Position numbers and translations under genes: made by a program
Shown here: one piece after another, positions 27,530 through 36,801 of the stretch
How positions within the stretch are numbered: position 1 is the stretch's first letter
How the letters are laid out: every line of letters starts with the position of its first letter
The notes under the pieces: generated by a model
The model's database searches: none
What the model was told of the DNA's origin: nothing
What the model saw: the letters and a program-made list of their open reading frames with translations, nothing else
Assembly: GCA_012103375.1 (NCBI GenBank)
Contig: WLWX01000001.1
Span: forward strand, 186,001-250,000
Direction of reading: 5' to 3'
DNA from: Paracoccaceae bacterium
Lineage (GTDB): Bacteria > Pseudomonadota > Alphaproteobacteria > Rhodobacterales > Rhodobacteraceae
DNA: 64,000 nucleotides

Positions 27530-28437
27530 CCTTCGCCTTCCCGCTTGTCATCGCACTGCTGCTGGACGCCGCATTGGGCGAACCGAAATGGCTGTGGCAC
27601 CGCTTGCCCCACCCCGCCGTTCTGATGGGCCGTCTGGTGGACGGGCTGGACCAGCGGCTTAACCGAGGGGCGCAAAGACGCCTCGCCGGGGTTTTTGCGC
27701 TGATCGTGCTGGTCGCCGTTGCGCTGTTGGTCGGGATCTTCATCGCCGCCCTGCCCTTCGGCCCCGTAATCGAGATTATCGTTGCTGCCATGATCCTGGC
27801 CCAGCGCAGCCTGGCCGACCATGTCGCCGCCGTCGCCGATGCGCTGCGCCTGTCGCTGGTCGATGGACGCCGCGCGGTGGCGAAGATCGTCGGGCGCGAC
27901 ACCTCCGACATGGACGCCCCCGCCGTGGCACGCGGTGCCATCGAAAGCGCCGCCGAAAACCTGTCAGATGGCGTAATCGCCCCCGCGTTCTGGTTCCTGA
28001 TCGGCGGGCTGCCCGCGATGCTGGCCTATAAGATCGTCAACACCGCCGACAGCATGATCGGCTATCGCACGCCCCGGCATCAGGCGTTCGGCTGGGCCAC
28101 TGCCCGTTTCGATGACTTGCTGAACTGGATCCCGGCCCGCCTGACCGCCGCGCTGATCGCGCTGGCCCACGCCCGGCCCGATGCCGCCCGGATCATCCGG
28201 CGCGATGCGGCGCTGCACCGGTCGCCCAATGCGGGCTGGCCCGAGGCGGCGATGGCGGTGGTCCTGAACATCGCGCTCTCCGGGCCGCGCACCTACGAAG
28301 GTGAGGCACGCGATTTCCCCTTCGTCTACCCCGAGGGCCGCCCGCCGCTGGCCCCAGACATCGACGCCGCCGTTCGCGCCCTTTGGCGCAGTTGGACGCT
28401 GCTGATCCTGATCATCGCGGTTCTGGCCCTGATCTGA
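27526..28437 (+). CDS. cbiB: Adenosylcobinamide-phosphate synthase
   Basis: Attaches the aminopropanol phosphate side chain to adenosylcobyric acid at the inner membrane (called CobD in P. denitrificans naming). The 303-residue protein has several membrane segments, the family motif [20 protein letters not shown], then [40 protein letters not shown] and [15 protein letters not shown]. It overlaps cobC by four bases, so both side-chain enzymes are made together. Confidence 0.95.
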   Translation: MTFAFPLVIALLLDAALGEPKWLWHRLPHPAVLMGRLVDGLDQRLNRGAQRRLAGVFALIVLVAVALLVGIFIAALPFGPVIEIIVAAMILAQRSLADHVAAVADALRLSLVDGRRAVAKIVGRDTSDMDAPAVARGAIESAAENLSDGVIAPAFWFLIGGLPAMLAYKIVNTADSMIGYRTPRHQAFGWATARFDDLLNWIPARLTAALIALAHARPDAARIIRRDAALHRSPNAGWPEAAMAVVLNIALSGPRTYEGEARDFPFVYPEGRPPLAPDIDAAVRALWRSWTLLILIIAVLALI

Positions 28438-28557
28438 GCGGCAGAAACCTGCCATACGTTTTGCCGACGCTTTGCAGACGCAATGCCGACATTGCCTGAC
28501 GGCCATTCCCTGTTAGGGTCGCGGGCAGTAGGTATTGTCAGAACTGGAACATATATC

Positions 28558-29742
28558 ATGCGGCTTTCGCGCACATTCGCCCTCCCCCTCGCTTTCGTTT
28601 CGGCCACCGCCGCGGCGGCCCAGACCGCCCCCTGCGGCGGCGATTTCAACACCTTCAAATCCGAAATGGAGGCCGAGGCGGTGCTGAACGGCGCCGACGC
28701 CGGGGCCGCCGCGCAGTTCTTTGCCGGCGTCCGCCAGGACCCGCGCACCATCAAGGCCGACCGCCGACAAGGCGTGTTCCAACTGCCCTTCGTCGACTTC
28801 TCGCGCCGGTTAATCAGCGCGGGACGGATCAACAACGGCAAGTCGAACGGGCAGAAATGGGACAGCGTTTTCAGCAACATAGAGGCAACCTACGGCATCG
28901 ACCGGGGCGTGCTTCTGGCCTTTTGGGCGTTCGAGACGGACTATGGCGCGATCCAGGGAGATTTCAACACGGTGAACTCTCTGGTGACGCTGGCGCATGA
29001 CTGCCGCCGCCCGGAATTGTTCCGCCCGCAGGTCTTCTCGGCGCTTGAGCTGTTCGAACGCGGTGACCTTGATCCGGCGACCACGACCGGGGCCTGGGCG
29101 GGCGAGATTGGCATGGTCCAGATGCTGCCCGGCGACATCCTGGAAAACGGCATCGACGCCGACGGCGATGGGCTGGTCAGCCTGAAAACCTCGGCCCCTG
29201 ACGCGCTGACTTCGGGCGCTGCCATGCTGTCCGACCTCGGCTGGCGACCGGATGAGCCCTGGATTCAGGAGGTGGTGGTCCCCTCGGATCTGGACTGGTC
29301 ACTGACCGGGTTGGAAACCACCAAAACACCCGACGAATGGGCCGCGATGGGCGTGCGCGCGCGGGCCGGGGGTTTCGCGGCTGGTGGCCTGCCAACCTCG
29401 ATCATCCTGCCACAGGGGCGCAATGGTCCTGCCTTCATCGCTTATCCCAACTTCAACGTTTATTTTGAGTGGAATCAAAGCTTTGTCTATGTCCTGACCG
29501 CCGCGTATTTCGCCACCCGGCTAGAGGGCGCGCAGGTCTATGACGCGGGCAACCCGACGCCGCCGCTGTCGGGGGATGAGATGAAGGCCCTGCAACAACG
29601 CCTGACCGATCTGGGGTATGACGTCGGTGATGTCGATGGCATCCTGGGCGCCGGAACCTGCGGCGCGGTGCAAAAGGTGCAGCAGGAACTGGGCCTGCCC
29701 GCCGATGCCTGGCCGACGCGAGAATTGCTGCAAAGGTTGTGA
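28558..29742 (+). CDS. Lytic murein transglycosylase (MltB-type) with peptidoglycan-binding domain
   Basis: A 394-residue exported glycan hydrolase: cleavable signal peptide (RTFALPLAFVSATAAAAQ), SLT_2 catalytic domain with the glutamate in LAFWAFETDYGAIQG and TGAWAGEIGMVQMLPGDI, and a C-terminal peptidoglycan-binding domain (ALQQRLTDLGYDVGDVDGIL). It cleaves the MurNAc-GlcNAc bond to form 1,6-anhydro ends in the periplasm. ATG 28558 is chosen because it starts the signal peptide. This one is intact, unlike the homologue at 10432-11569. Confidence 0.92.
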   Translation: MRLSRTFALPLAFVSATAAAAQTAPCGGDFNTFKSEMEAEAVLNGADAGAAAQFFAGVRQDPRTIKADRRQGVFQLPFVDFSRRLISAGRINNGKSNGQKWDSVFSNIEATYGIDRGVLLAFWAFETDYGAIQGDFNTVNSLVTLAHDCRRPELFRPQVFSALELFERGDLDPATTTGAWAGEIGMVQMLPGDILENGIDADGDGLVSLKTSAPDALTSGAAMLSDLGWRPDEPWIQEVVVPSDLDWSLTGLETTKTPDEWAAMGVRARAGGFAAGGLPTSIILPQGRNGPAFIAYPNFNVYFEWNQSFVYVLTAAYFATRLEGAQVYDAGNPTPPLSGDEMKALQQRLTDLGYDVGDVDGILGAGTCGAVQKVQQELGLPADAWPTRELLQRL

Positions 29743-29805
29743 CGAAAGCGGCGCGCCGGGGTCGCCCCCGCGCGCGCCGTTCATCAATCAGAAAGATGTA
29801 CCGGA

Positions 29806-30282
29806 TTACCAGTCGATGAATTCTTCGAACCGCTGCAAACCGCGCGTCCAATTGTCCACGACCCCGTCAAAGTCTTCGTGGCTCAAACCGTTCGCGCCAA
29901 GATAGACGTCAAATTCGATGCGACTGGATTGTTCCTCGGTCAGATAGGCGCGAATATACCGGAATTCGGTATTCCATTCGTTGATCTTCTCGACCGGGAC
30001 CGAACCTTCGGTGCGATAGCCCGAGAAGAACTGAATGGACAGGCAGTCGGTATTGTTGTCGCAGCCATAGAAGTAAATGGAAAAGCTGTTTCCGAAATAC
30101 TTCACCTCGATCAGCGGATCGCCCTGACCATCACTGTCTAAAGTCACCGGAAAGCCTTCGGATTCAAAAAATGCGATGACACTGCCAGGGTCACTTGCCA
30201 CCACATTGGATTGCGCCATGGCCGGATAGGCCAGAAAGGCGCCTGCCGCTGAGCACAGAAGTGCGGTCCGAAATGCTGTCAT
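29806..30282 (-). CDS. YbjN-domain secreted protein
   Basis: A 158-residue protein with a signal peptide (TALLCSAAGAFLAYPAMAQS) and one YbjN-type domain (VIAFFESEGFPVTLDSDGQG, YFYGCDNNTDCLSIQF with two cysteines that could form a disulfide, then a C-terminal FEEFIDW). ATG 30282 follows an AAGGAAACAAGG site. YbjN proteins are linked to stress responses, but this one is exported and its role is unknown. It is convergent with the transglycosylase gene across a GC-rich inverted repeat at about 29749-29780. Confidence 0.75.
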   Translation of the reverse strand: MTAFRTALLCSAAGAFLAYPAMAQSNVVASDPGSVIAFFESEGFPVTLDSDGQGDPLIEVKYFGNSFSIYFYGCDNNTDCLSIQFFSGYRTEGSVPVEKINEWNTEFRYIRAYLTEEQSSRIEFDVYLGANGLSHEDFDGVVDNWTRGLQRFEEFIDW

Positions 30283-30400
30283 ACCTTGTTTCCTTTTCGC
30301 GATATCTGCGGTCAAACTAACGGCAGGGCTGACGCGGTGGCAACCCGGTGTCCGTGACAATTACCGACAGAAATCAATGAATTCAGCCAAACGGGCAGAT

Positions 30401-30562
30401 TAGGGTCAGGACCCATTAATCCGGCATCGCTGGCGTCAAATCCGCGAAATATCAGTGGTTTGGGACGCGCAGGCAAGTATGGTTCACTTTTCAAGCGGCC
30501 CGAACCGCTGAGATGAAGCGGATTTGACGCCAGCGATGCCGGATTAATGGGTCCTGACCCTA
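30401..30562. mobile_element. Palindromic MITE-like element with perfect 45-bp inverted arms
   Basis: The left arm 30401-30445 starts TAGGGTCAGGACCCATTAAT and is exactly reverse-complementary to 30518-30562, with a 72-bp non-coding centre. The bases next to each arm do not pair. The outer TA on both sides could be a TA target duplication, as made by IS630/Tc1-type transposases. The right end supplies the TAG stop codon of smc. No other copy is in the window, and its transposase family is unknown. Confidence 0.75.
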
Positions 30563-33500
30563 GGCGACCATCTTTTCCGCCGCGCTCAGGTCCACGCTGA
30601 CAAGCTGGCTGACGCCCTGTTCGCCCATGGTGACGCCGAACAGACGGCCCATCCGGGCCATCGTCACCGCGTGGTGGGTGATGATCATGAAGCGGGTGTT
30701 GGTCTGGCGCGTCATCTCGTCCAGCAAGTCACAGAACCGGGTGACGTTGGCGTCGTCCAGCGGTGCGTCAACCTCGTCCAGCACGCAGATCGGGGCCGGG
30801 TTGGCCTGGAACACAGCAAAGATCAGCGCCAGCGCGGTCAGCGTCTGTTCGCCCCCCGACAGAAGCGACAGCGTGCTGAGTTTCTTGCCCGGCGGCTGAC
30901 AGAGAATCTCCAGCCCCGCCTCTAACGGGTCATCACTTTCAACCAGTTGCAGACGCGCCTCTCCACCGCCGAACAGATGGGTGAACAGGGTGCCGAAGTT
31001 GGCGTTCACCTGTTCGAACGCGGTCAGCAGCTGTTCGCGACCTTCGCGGTTCAAGCTGTTGATTCCGGTACGCAATTTGGCAATCGCGGCGTCCAGATCG
31101 GCCTTTTCGTTGACCAGGGTTGTGTGTTCTTCCTCAACCTCGCGGGCGTCTTCTTCGGCGCGCAGGTTGACCGCGCCCAGCGCCTCTCGCTGGCGTTTCA
31201 GGCGGGCGACTTCGGCCTCGACCGTTTCGGCAGGGGGCATCTTGTCGGGATCGGTTTCGAGGCTTTCGAGCAGCGCCGCCGGCGTCACATCCTGCGCTTC
31301 GGTGATCCGCTCTTCGGCCAGCGCGACACCTTCCACGGCAGCCTCGGCGCGGGCTTCGGCGCGGGCACGAGCTTCGCGTGCCTCACCAGCGGCGCGTTCC
31401 GATTCACGTGCGGATTGGTCCGCCTGACGCAGCGCCGTTTCGCCCGTTGCCAGCGCATCCGCCGCCGCACGCCGCCGCGCCTCGGCCGTTTCGATGGACC
31501 CGGCCAGCGTGTCGCGCTCCGCCGCGATCAGCGCGGGCGCGCCCTCGGCTTCGGCCAGTTCCGCCCGGCTTGTCTCGCGCCGCCCTTCCAGTTCTGCCAT
31601 TCGCTTGGAGGCTGTTTCCAGCCGTTTGCGCCAACTGGCCAGTTCTTCGACAATCTCCTGACCTCGCCGGGCCCGCGCTTCGCCGTCGCGGCGCAATTCG
31701 TCGAGTGCGGACCGCCGCGCCATCATCGTCATCCGGGCCGCTTCGACGGTCAGCTTGACATCTTCGACCTCGGCCCGCGCGGCGTCCAGATCGGGCAGGT
31801 CCTTCAGGCCAGCCTCAGCCTCTGCCAGACTTGCCCGCGCAGCCATCGCCGCCTCAGTATGGCGCGCCACGGCCAGCGATTGGCTTTCCAGTTTGCCCGC
31901 GGCAATGTTGCGATCCGCCTCGGCCCGTGACAGCGCGCGGCTGGCCTCGGTCGCGGCGCGGTCGGCATCGCGGCGGGCGGCGCGGGCCTGATTGTCGGCC
32001 TCGGTCAGGCGGGCGAGTTCGGCGCGCAGATGCTCATGGGCGCGTTGGGTGCCGTCGGCCCGGGCCGTCGCGCCTTCCAGGTCCTGTTTCAACTCCTGCA
32101 GGCGATTGAGTTGCTGCAATCGCAGCGCCGCCGCCGAGGGCGCATCCGCCGCCCCGGCCCGAAACCCGTCCCAGCGCCACAAGTCGCCCTCAACGCTGAC
32201 CAGCCGTTGACCGGGCAGCAGGTCGCCCTGCAGCCGCGCGCCGTCAGCTGCATCGACCAGCCCGATTTGTGCAATCCGGCGGCCCAGAACCGCAGGCACG
32301 GTGACGTGGTTCGACAGCGCGGAAACGCCGCCGGGCAACGATTGAGGCTGCGCGTATCCATCCAGTTCCGCCCAGCCCGAAGGCGCATCCGGCCCAACCG
32401 CTGGTGCGCGCAAATCGTCCGCCAAAGCCGCGCCCAACGCCTTTTCGTACTCCGGCGAAACCGACAGCAAATCAAGGATTTGCCCGCCTTCCGCTGTGTC
32501 GCGTTCCACAAGACGGCGCAGCGCCGCAACCTCGGCCGTCAACGCACCGGTTTCGCCTTCGGCTTCGGATCGGGCGGCGCGGGCGTCCGCTTCACGCGAT
32601 TGAACTTCGGCGCGGGCTTCGTCGGCCTCGGCCAGCGCCGTTTCGGCGGCTTCTGCCGCAGCGCGGGCGGCGGTATCGGCCTGTTCGGCTTCAGCAAATG
32701 CAGCTTCAAATCGCGCCACATCCGCCTCTGCGCTGGCGACTGTTTCGCGGGCTTGCGTGGCCTCACCCTCAGCCCGCGTCAGGGTTTTCTGCGCGTCTTC
32801 CAACAGGCGATGCACAGACTGGTGGCGCGCCGACAGGCGGGCGACGTCCTCGTTGAGCTCGCTCAGCGCGCCTTCGCGGGTCTGCAAAACAGCGGCCCCT
32901 TCGGCGGCGGCTGCCTCGGCCTCCTCCACCGTGTCGCCGAAGCCTTTGGACTTGGCGGCCAGGTCGGCCTGTTCCTGTTCCAGCCGGGCAATGGTGTCGA
33001 CCGCATCGCCGTTCAGACCGGTTTCCCGTTCGATATCCCGGCTGAGTTGTTCGATCCGCGCGCCCAGCATCTCGATGGCCTTCACGGCACGGGCTTCGCG
33101 GTCGTTCAGCGTGTCCCGTTCGACCTGCAAGCGTTGCAGGATCGACCCGGCGATGGCCTCTTCCTCACGCAATGGCGGCAAAGCCTCATCCGCCTTTTCG
33201 CGCGCCTCAGCAGCGGAGCGCGCCGCACGTTCGGCGGCCGAGGCTGCAGTGGTGCGTTCCGTCAGCGCCTCCTGCGCGGCCAGCCGGGCGGCATCGGCCT
33301 CGGCCCAGCGACGATAGAGCAGTACGCCTTCCGACTGACGCAGCTTGCCGCCGATTTCCCGGTACCGCGCGGCCTGCCGGGCCTGCCGGGCCAGTTGCGC
33401 CAGCTGGGTCGCCAGCGCTTCGATCACGTCTTCCACGCGGGCCAGATTGGTTTCCGCGCCTTTCAGCTTCAACTCCGCCTCATGACGCCGTTGATAAAGG

Positions 33501-34015
33501 CCGCTGATCCCGGCGGCTTCTTCCAGAATGCGCCGCCGCGCCTTGGGCTTGGCGTTGATCAACTCGCTGATCTGTCCCTGCCGCACCAGCGCCGGCGAAT
33601 GCGCACCGGTCGAGGCATCGGCGAACAGCATCTGCACATCGCGCGCCCGCATGTCCTTGGAATTGGCCTTATACGCACTGCCCGCATCGCGGGTGATCCG
33701 CCGCACCACTTCCAGCGTGTCGGTGTCGTTGAAGCCCGCCGGGGCAAGCCGTTCGGAATTGTCGATGGACAGCGCGACTTCGGCAAAGTTGCGCGCGGGC
33801 CGTGTCGAGGCACCGGCGAAGATCACATCTTCCATGCCGCCGCCACGCATGGCCGAGGGGCGGTTTTCGCCCATGACCCAGCGCAATGCCTCCAGCAAGT
33901 TCGACTTGCCGCAGCCGTTCGGGCCGACAACGCCAGTCAGCCCGTCCGCGATCACCAGATCGGTCGGGTCCACGAAGCTTTTGAAGCCGTTTAGTTTCAG
34001 CCGTGAAAAGCGCAC
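30560..34015 (-). CDS. smc: Chromosome segregation protein SMC
   Basis: An 1151-residue SMC ATPase for chromosome organisation. Walker A is GPNGCGKSN (about 31-39) after RFSRLKLNGFKSFVDPTDLV; two long coiled coils (Ala/Glu/Arg-rich) flank a hinge near 520-640 (EYEKALGAALADDLRAPAVG). The C-terminal head has the LSLLSGGEQTLTALAL signature and CVLDEVDAPLDDANV Walker B. The GTG at 34015 is preferred because it gives the family N-terminus; an ATG at 34063 is an alternative. The stop codon TAG comes from the end of the palindromic element at 30401-30562. Confidence 0.94.
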   Translation of the reverse strand: MRFSRLKLNGFKSFVDPTDLVIADGLTGVVGPNGCGKSNLLEALRWVMGENRPSAMRGGGMEDVIFAGASTRPARNFAEVALSIDNSERLAPAGFNDTDTLEVVRRITRDAGSAYKANSKDMRARDVQMLFADASTGAHSPALVRQGQISELINAKPKARRRILEEAAGISGLYQRRHEAELKLKGAETNLARVEDVIEALATQLAQLARQARQAARYREIGGKLRQSEGVLLYRRWAEADAARLAAQEALTERTTAASAAERAARSAAEAREKADEALPPLREEEAIAGSILQRLQVERDTLNDREARAVKAIEMLGARIEQLSRDIERETGLNGDAVDTIARLEQEQADLAAKSKGFGDTVEEAEAAAAEGAAVLQTREGALSELNEDVARLSARHQSVHRLLEDAQKTLTRAEGEATQARETVASAEADVARFEAAFAEAEQADTAARAAAEAAETALAEADEARAEVQSREADARAARSEAEGETGALTAEVAALRRLVERDTAEGGQILDLLSVSPEYEKALGAALADDLRAPAVGPDAPSGWAELDGYAQPQSLPGGVSALSNHVTVPAVLGRRIAQIGLVDAADGARLQGDLLPGQRLVSVEGDLWRWDGFRAGAADAPSAAALRLQQLNRLQELKQDLEGATARADGTQRAHEHLRAELARLTEADNQARAARRDADRAATEASRALSRAEADRNIAAGKLESQSLAVARHTEAAMAARASLAEAEAGLKDLPDLDAARAEVEDVKLTVEAARMTMMARRSALDELRRDGEARARRGQEIVEELASWRKRLETASKRMAELEGRRETSRAELAEAEGAPALIAAERDTLAGSIETAEARRRAAADALATGETALRQADQSARESERAAGEAREARARAEARAEAAVEGVALAEERITEAQDVTPAALLESLETDPDKMPPAETVEAEVARLKRQREALGAVNLRAEEDAREVEEEHTTLVNEKADLDAAIAKLRTGINSLNREGREQLLTAFEQVNANFGTLFTHLFGGGEARLQLVESDDPLEAGLEILCQPPGKKLSTLSLLSGGEQTLTALALIFAVFQANPAPICVLDEVDAPLDDANVTRFCDLLDEMTRQTNTRFMIITHHAVTMARMGRLFGVTMGEQGVSQLVSVDLSAAEKMVA

Positions 34016-34244
34016 TGTTGGGCGTGCCTTTATGATTCCTGCTCGAGTGCCAAAATCCCGCATCCAGTGGGGCGGAGTCAACAGCGCAACCCCGCATATG
34101 GGGCGATCGGCGGAGTTATCCCCAAGATATTGCAGATCGCCAGCGCTCCGCCACGGGCGCGTCACGCCGTTTCACTGCGCTGCGATGTCGGTTTCCCGCT
34201 TGACCCTGCCTTGCCCGTGGGCGCAAATGGTCGAGCATGGTTCC

Positions 34245-34425
34245 CCGTTCCGGTGTCTCAACACCAAGGGGATCAAATGGGAATTCGGTGATGGTGACCC
34301 AATCCGGGGCCAGATGCCGAAGCCGCCCCCGCGACTGTAAGCGGCGAGCGGGCTGTCACTTAGCCACTGGAGCGATCCGGGAAGGCGGCAGCACGCAGCG
34401 ACCCGCGAAGCCAGGAGACCTGCCA
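34245..34425 (+). promoter_or_regulatory. Cobalamin riboswitch
   Basis: Contains the conserved parts of the B12 aptamer in order: GGTGT...ACACC, AAATGGGAATTCGGTG, GCCGAAGCCGCCCCCGCGAC, TGTAAGCGG, GCCACTGG (34363-34370) and the B12 box GCCAGGAGACCTGCC (34410-34424). It precedes hupE-cobW-cobN, so adenosylcobalamin probably lowers expression of that operon. The downstream CCGGGG-TTCG-CCCCGG hairpin (about 34431-34446) lacks a T-run, which fits translational control better than transcription termination. Confidence 0.93.
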
Positions 34426-34548
34426 TGCACCCGGGGTTCGCCCCGGTCCGACTGAACGGACGGGGTGTTCCGTGATGGTGGTGCTGACGACCTGGTGCCC
34501 CTTCGACGAACTCTCCCTACATCGCTGATCTCGAAGGATGAGGGACTT

Positions 34549-35193
34549 ATGAAAAAAATTCTGACCGCTGCGCTGGCGCTTGCTGCCACGCCTGCCATGG
34601 CCCACCACCCGCTGGGTGGCTTGCCGATGGAAACTTTTGCACATGGCCTGTTGTCGGGTGCCGGGCATCCGGTGCTGGGCTTTGACCATCTGTTTTTCGT
34701 GGCGCTGATGGGCGTCGCGGCACTGTTCACTGTGCGCAAGTATGCCTCACCCTTGGCGTATATCGGCGCGATGCTGGCCGGGACGCTGATGATTTCGACC
34801 GGGCTGACCCTGCCGGGGATCGAGTTCGTCGTGGCCCTGTCGCTGCTGGCGCTTGGAGCGGTCGTCTTGTCGGGCCGCGCGCTTGGGATGCCCGCCGCGC
34901 TGGTCCTGTTCGCCGGCTTCGGCCTGTTCCACGGAGCCGCCTTTGGCGGGTCCATCGCGGGGCAGGAAGGCGGCGTCGGAGGCGCGGTTCTGATCGGCTA
35001 TCTGATTGGCCTGGGCGCGATCCAATACGGCATCGCACTGGCCGCGGGCTGGGTCGCGGAACGCCTGCTTGGCGCGACCGAGGCTGCCGCCGTGAACGCC
35101 CGCCTGGCGGGCGCAATGGTCGCCGGTGTTGGCGCGTTCCTGGTGCTGGAGGCCGTCGAAGGCCCGGTTCTGGGTGCTGTCTTCGGCGTCTGA
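34549..35193 (+). CDS. hupE: HupE/UreJ-family metal permease (probable cobalt importer)
   Basis: A 214-residue membrane protein with a signal peptide ending ATPAMA and a mature start HHPLGGLPMETFAHGLLSG. The HupE/UreJ motifs HPVLGFDHLFFVALMGVAAL and AGFGLFHGAAFGG are present and supply histidine and aspartate ligands for Ni or Co. Family members found behind cobalamin riboswitches are predicted cobalt transporters, which fits the position here. ATG 34549 follows a GGATGAGGGA site. CobW and cobN follow. Confidence 0.9.
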   Translation: MKKILTAALALAATPAMAHHPLGGLPMETFAHGLLSGAGHPVLGFDHLFFVALMGVAALFTVRKYASPLAYIGAMLAGTLMISTGLTLPGIEFVVALSLLALGAVVLSGRALGMPAALVLFAGFGLFHGAAFGGSIAGQEGGVGGAVLIGYLIGLGAIQYGIALAAGWVAERLLGATEAAAVNARLAGAMVAGVGAFLVLEAVEGPVLGAVFGV

Positions 35194-35285
35194 TCCGACG
35201 AAACATTCTGACCTGAACGGGTCGCGCGGCACCGCGCGGCCCGCTTGCCCTGTTCCATAATCCGGACCCGAAAAAAGGCGCTGTC

Positions 35286-36353
35286 ATGCCCGCAAAAATT
35301 CCTGCCACTGTCGTCACCGGCTTCCTCGGGTCCGGCAAAACCACGCTGATCCGGCATCTGATCGAAAATGCCGGGGGCCGCCGCATCGCGCTGGTTATCA
35401 ACGAATTCGGCGACCTGGGCGTGGACGGAGATATCCTGAAAGGTTGCGGGGATGAGGCCTGCGCCGAGGATGACATCATTGAGCTGTCCAACGGCTGCAT
35501 CTGCTGCACGGTGGCCGAGGATTTCGTGCCCACGATCGAAGCCCTGCTGGCACGCGAAACACCACCCGATCATATCGTGATCGAGACCAGCGGCCTCGCC
35601 CTGCCGCAACCGTTGGTCCGTGCCTTCAACTGGCCCGAAATCGCAACCCGCGTGACGGTGGACGGCGTGGTCACCGTGGTCGATGGCAAGGCGGTGGCCG
35701 AGGGGCGGTTTGCCCATAACGTCGCCGCCGTGGACGCCCAGCGCGCGATGGACGACAACCTGGATCACGAAACCCCGCTGAGCGAGTTGTTCGAGGATCA
35801 GATCGCCTGCGCGGACATGATTGTCGTCAATAAATCCGATCTTCTGGGCGCGGCCGAGGCTTCGGACCTTCAGGACAGCCTGCGCATTGACAGCCGGGAT
35901 GGCGTGCAGGTGCTGGCAACCTCGCACGGGGCGCTGCCGGTGGATGTTGTGCTTGGGCAAGGCTCAGGGGCCGAGGGCGACATGGATGCCCGTCACGAAG
36001 TGCATCACCATCATCATGACCACGACGAAAACAGCGACGATGCAGGCGATGACCACCATCACCACGACCACGACGACTTTGAAAGTTTCACCGTAACACG
36101 CGGCGAAATCGACGATCCGGTCGCCTTTGCCGAACAGGTGGCCACGGTTATTCGCGCCCATGACATCCTGCGCCTGAAAGGTTTCGCGGCCGTCACCGGC
36201 AAACCCATGCGCCTGACCCTGCAGGCCGTCGGCCCGCGTATCGACACCTATTTCGACCGCCCATTCGGCAGTGCTGCGCGCGAAACCCGACTTGTCGTCA
36301 TCGGCCAATCAGGACTTGACCAGGCCGCGATCACGGCGGCGCTGTCGGCATGA
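35286..36353 (+). CDS. cobW: CobW GTPase metallochaperone
   Basis: A 355-residue G3E GTPase. Walker A GFLGSGKTT at 12-20, the metal-binding CxCC in NGCICCTV (C71, C73, C74), the base-specifying NKSD, and a CobW C-terminal domain from about 265. A His/Asp-rich linker lies near 235-265 (two HHHH-type clusters). CobW is thought to hand Co(II) to the cobaltochelatase, and here it lies between a permease and cobN. The stop overlaps the next gene by four bases (ATGA). Confidence 0.94.
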   Translation: MPAKIPATVVTGFLGSGKTTLIRHLIENAGGRRIALVINEFGDLGVDGDILKGCGDEACAEDDIIELSNGCICCTVAEDFVPTIEALLARETPPDHIVIETSGLALPQPLVRAFNWPEIATRVTVDGVVTVVDGKAVAEGRFAHNVAAVDAQRAMDDNLDHETPLSELFEDQIACADMIVVNKSDLLGAAEASDLQDSLRIDSRDGVQVLATSHGALPVDVVLGQGSGAEGDMDARHEVHHHHHDHDENSDDAGDDHHHHDHDDFESFTVTRGEIDDPVAFAEQVATVIRAHDILRLKGFAAVTGKPMRLTLQAVGPRIDTYFDRPFGSAARETRLVVIGQSGLDQAAITAALSA

Positions 36354-36801
36354 GCGTGATGGTCGCCATCGGCGACCCGGAGGAGGCCGCCGATCTGCTG
36401 CGCGCCAGCCACGCGCTGATGCAATCGCTGTTTCCGTCGGAGTCGAACCACTATCTGCCGGTCGAGGCGCTGGCAGCCCCGAATATCCGGTTTCTGATTG
36501 CTCGCGATGGCGGCGCGCCGCTTGGGTGCGGTGCGGTGCGTTGGCGTTGAAGGACGGATATGGAGAGCTGAAGAGCATGTTCGTCGCCCCCGAGGCCCGT
36601 GGAAAGGGCATCGCAGAGGCGTTGATGGTTCACCTTGAAACCATCGCCCGCGACGAGGGCGTGAAAAAGCTGCGGTTGGAGACTGGCAACCTGCTGCACG
36701 CCGCCCATCGACTGTATGAACGCCGGGGATTCACCCGGCGCGGTCCGTTTGGCGACTACCGTGACGACCCGCTGAGTGTGTTCATGGAAAAACCCCTCTG
36801 A
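36350..36801 (+). pseudogene. GNAT N-acetyltransferase, frameshifted by a 5-bp repeat expansion
   Basis: Starts MSVMVAIGDPEEAADLLRAS and breaks at a GCGGT-type direct repeat (about 36527-36541): the sequence reads TGCGGTGCGGTGCG where TGCGGTGCG would keep the frame. Removing 5 bases gives 148 residues with the GNAT acetyl-CoA loop VAPEARGKGIAEALMVHLET and the C-terminal YERRGFTRRGPF. It lies between cobW (ATGA overlap) and cobN (TGATG overlap), so the break may lower translation of cobN. Substrate unknown. Confidence 0.8.

Noticed and set aside
32030-33994. A 654-codon open frame antisense to smc
   Set aside because: It mirrors the Ala/Glu/Arg-rich coiled coil of SMC and is a compositional artefact.
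36001-36075. His-rich tract in cobW as a frameshift or sequencing artefact
   Set aside because: The reading frame is uninterrupted and His/Asp-rich linkers are common in CobW proteins.
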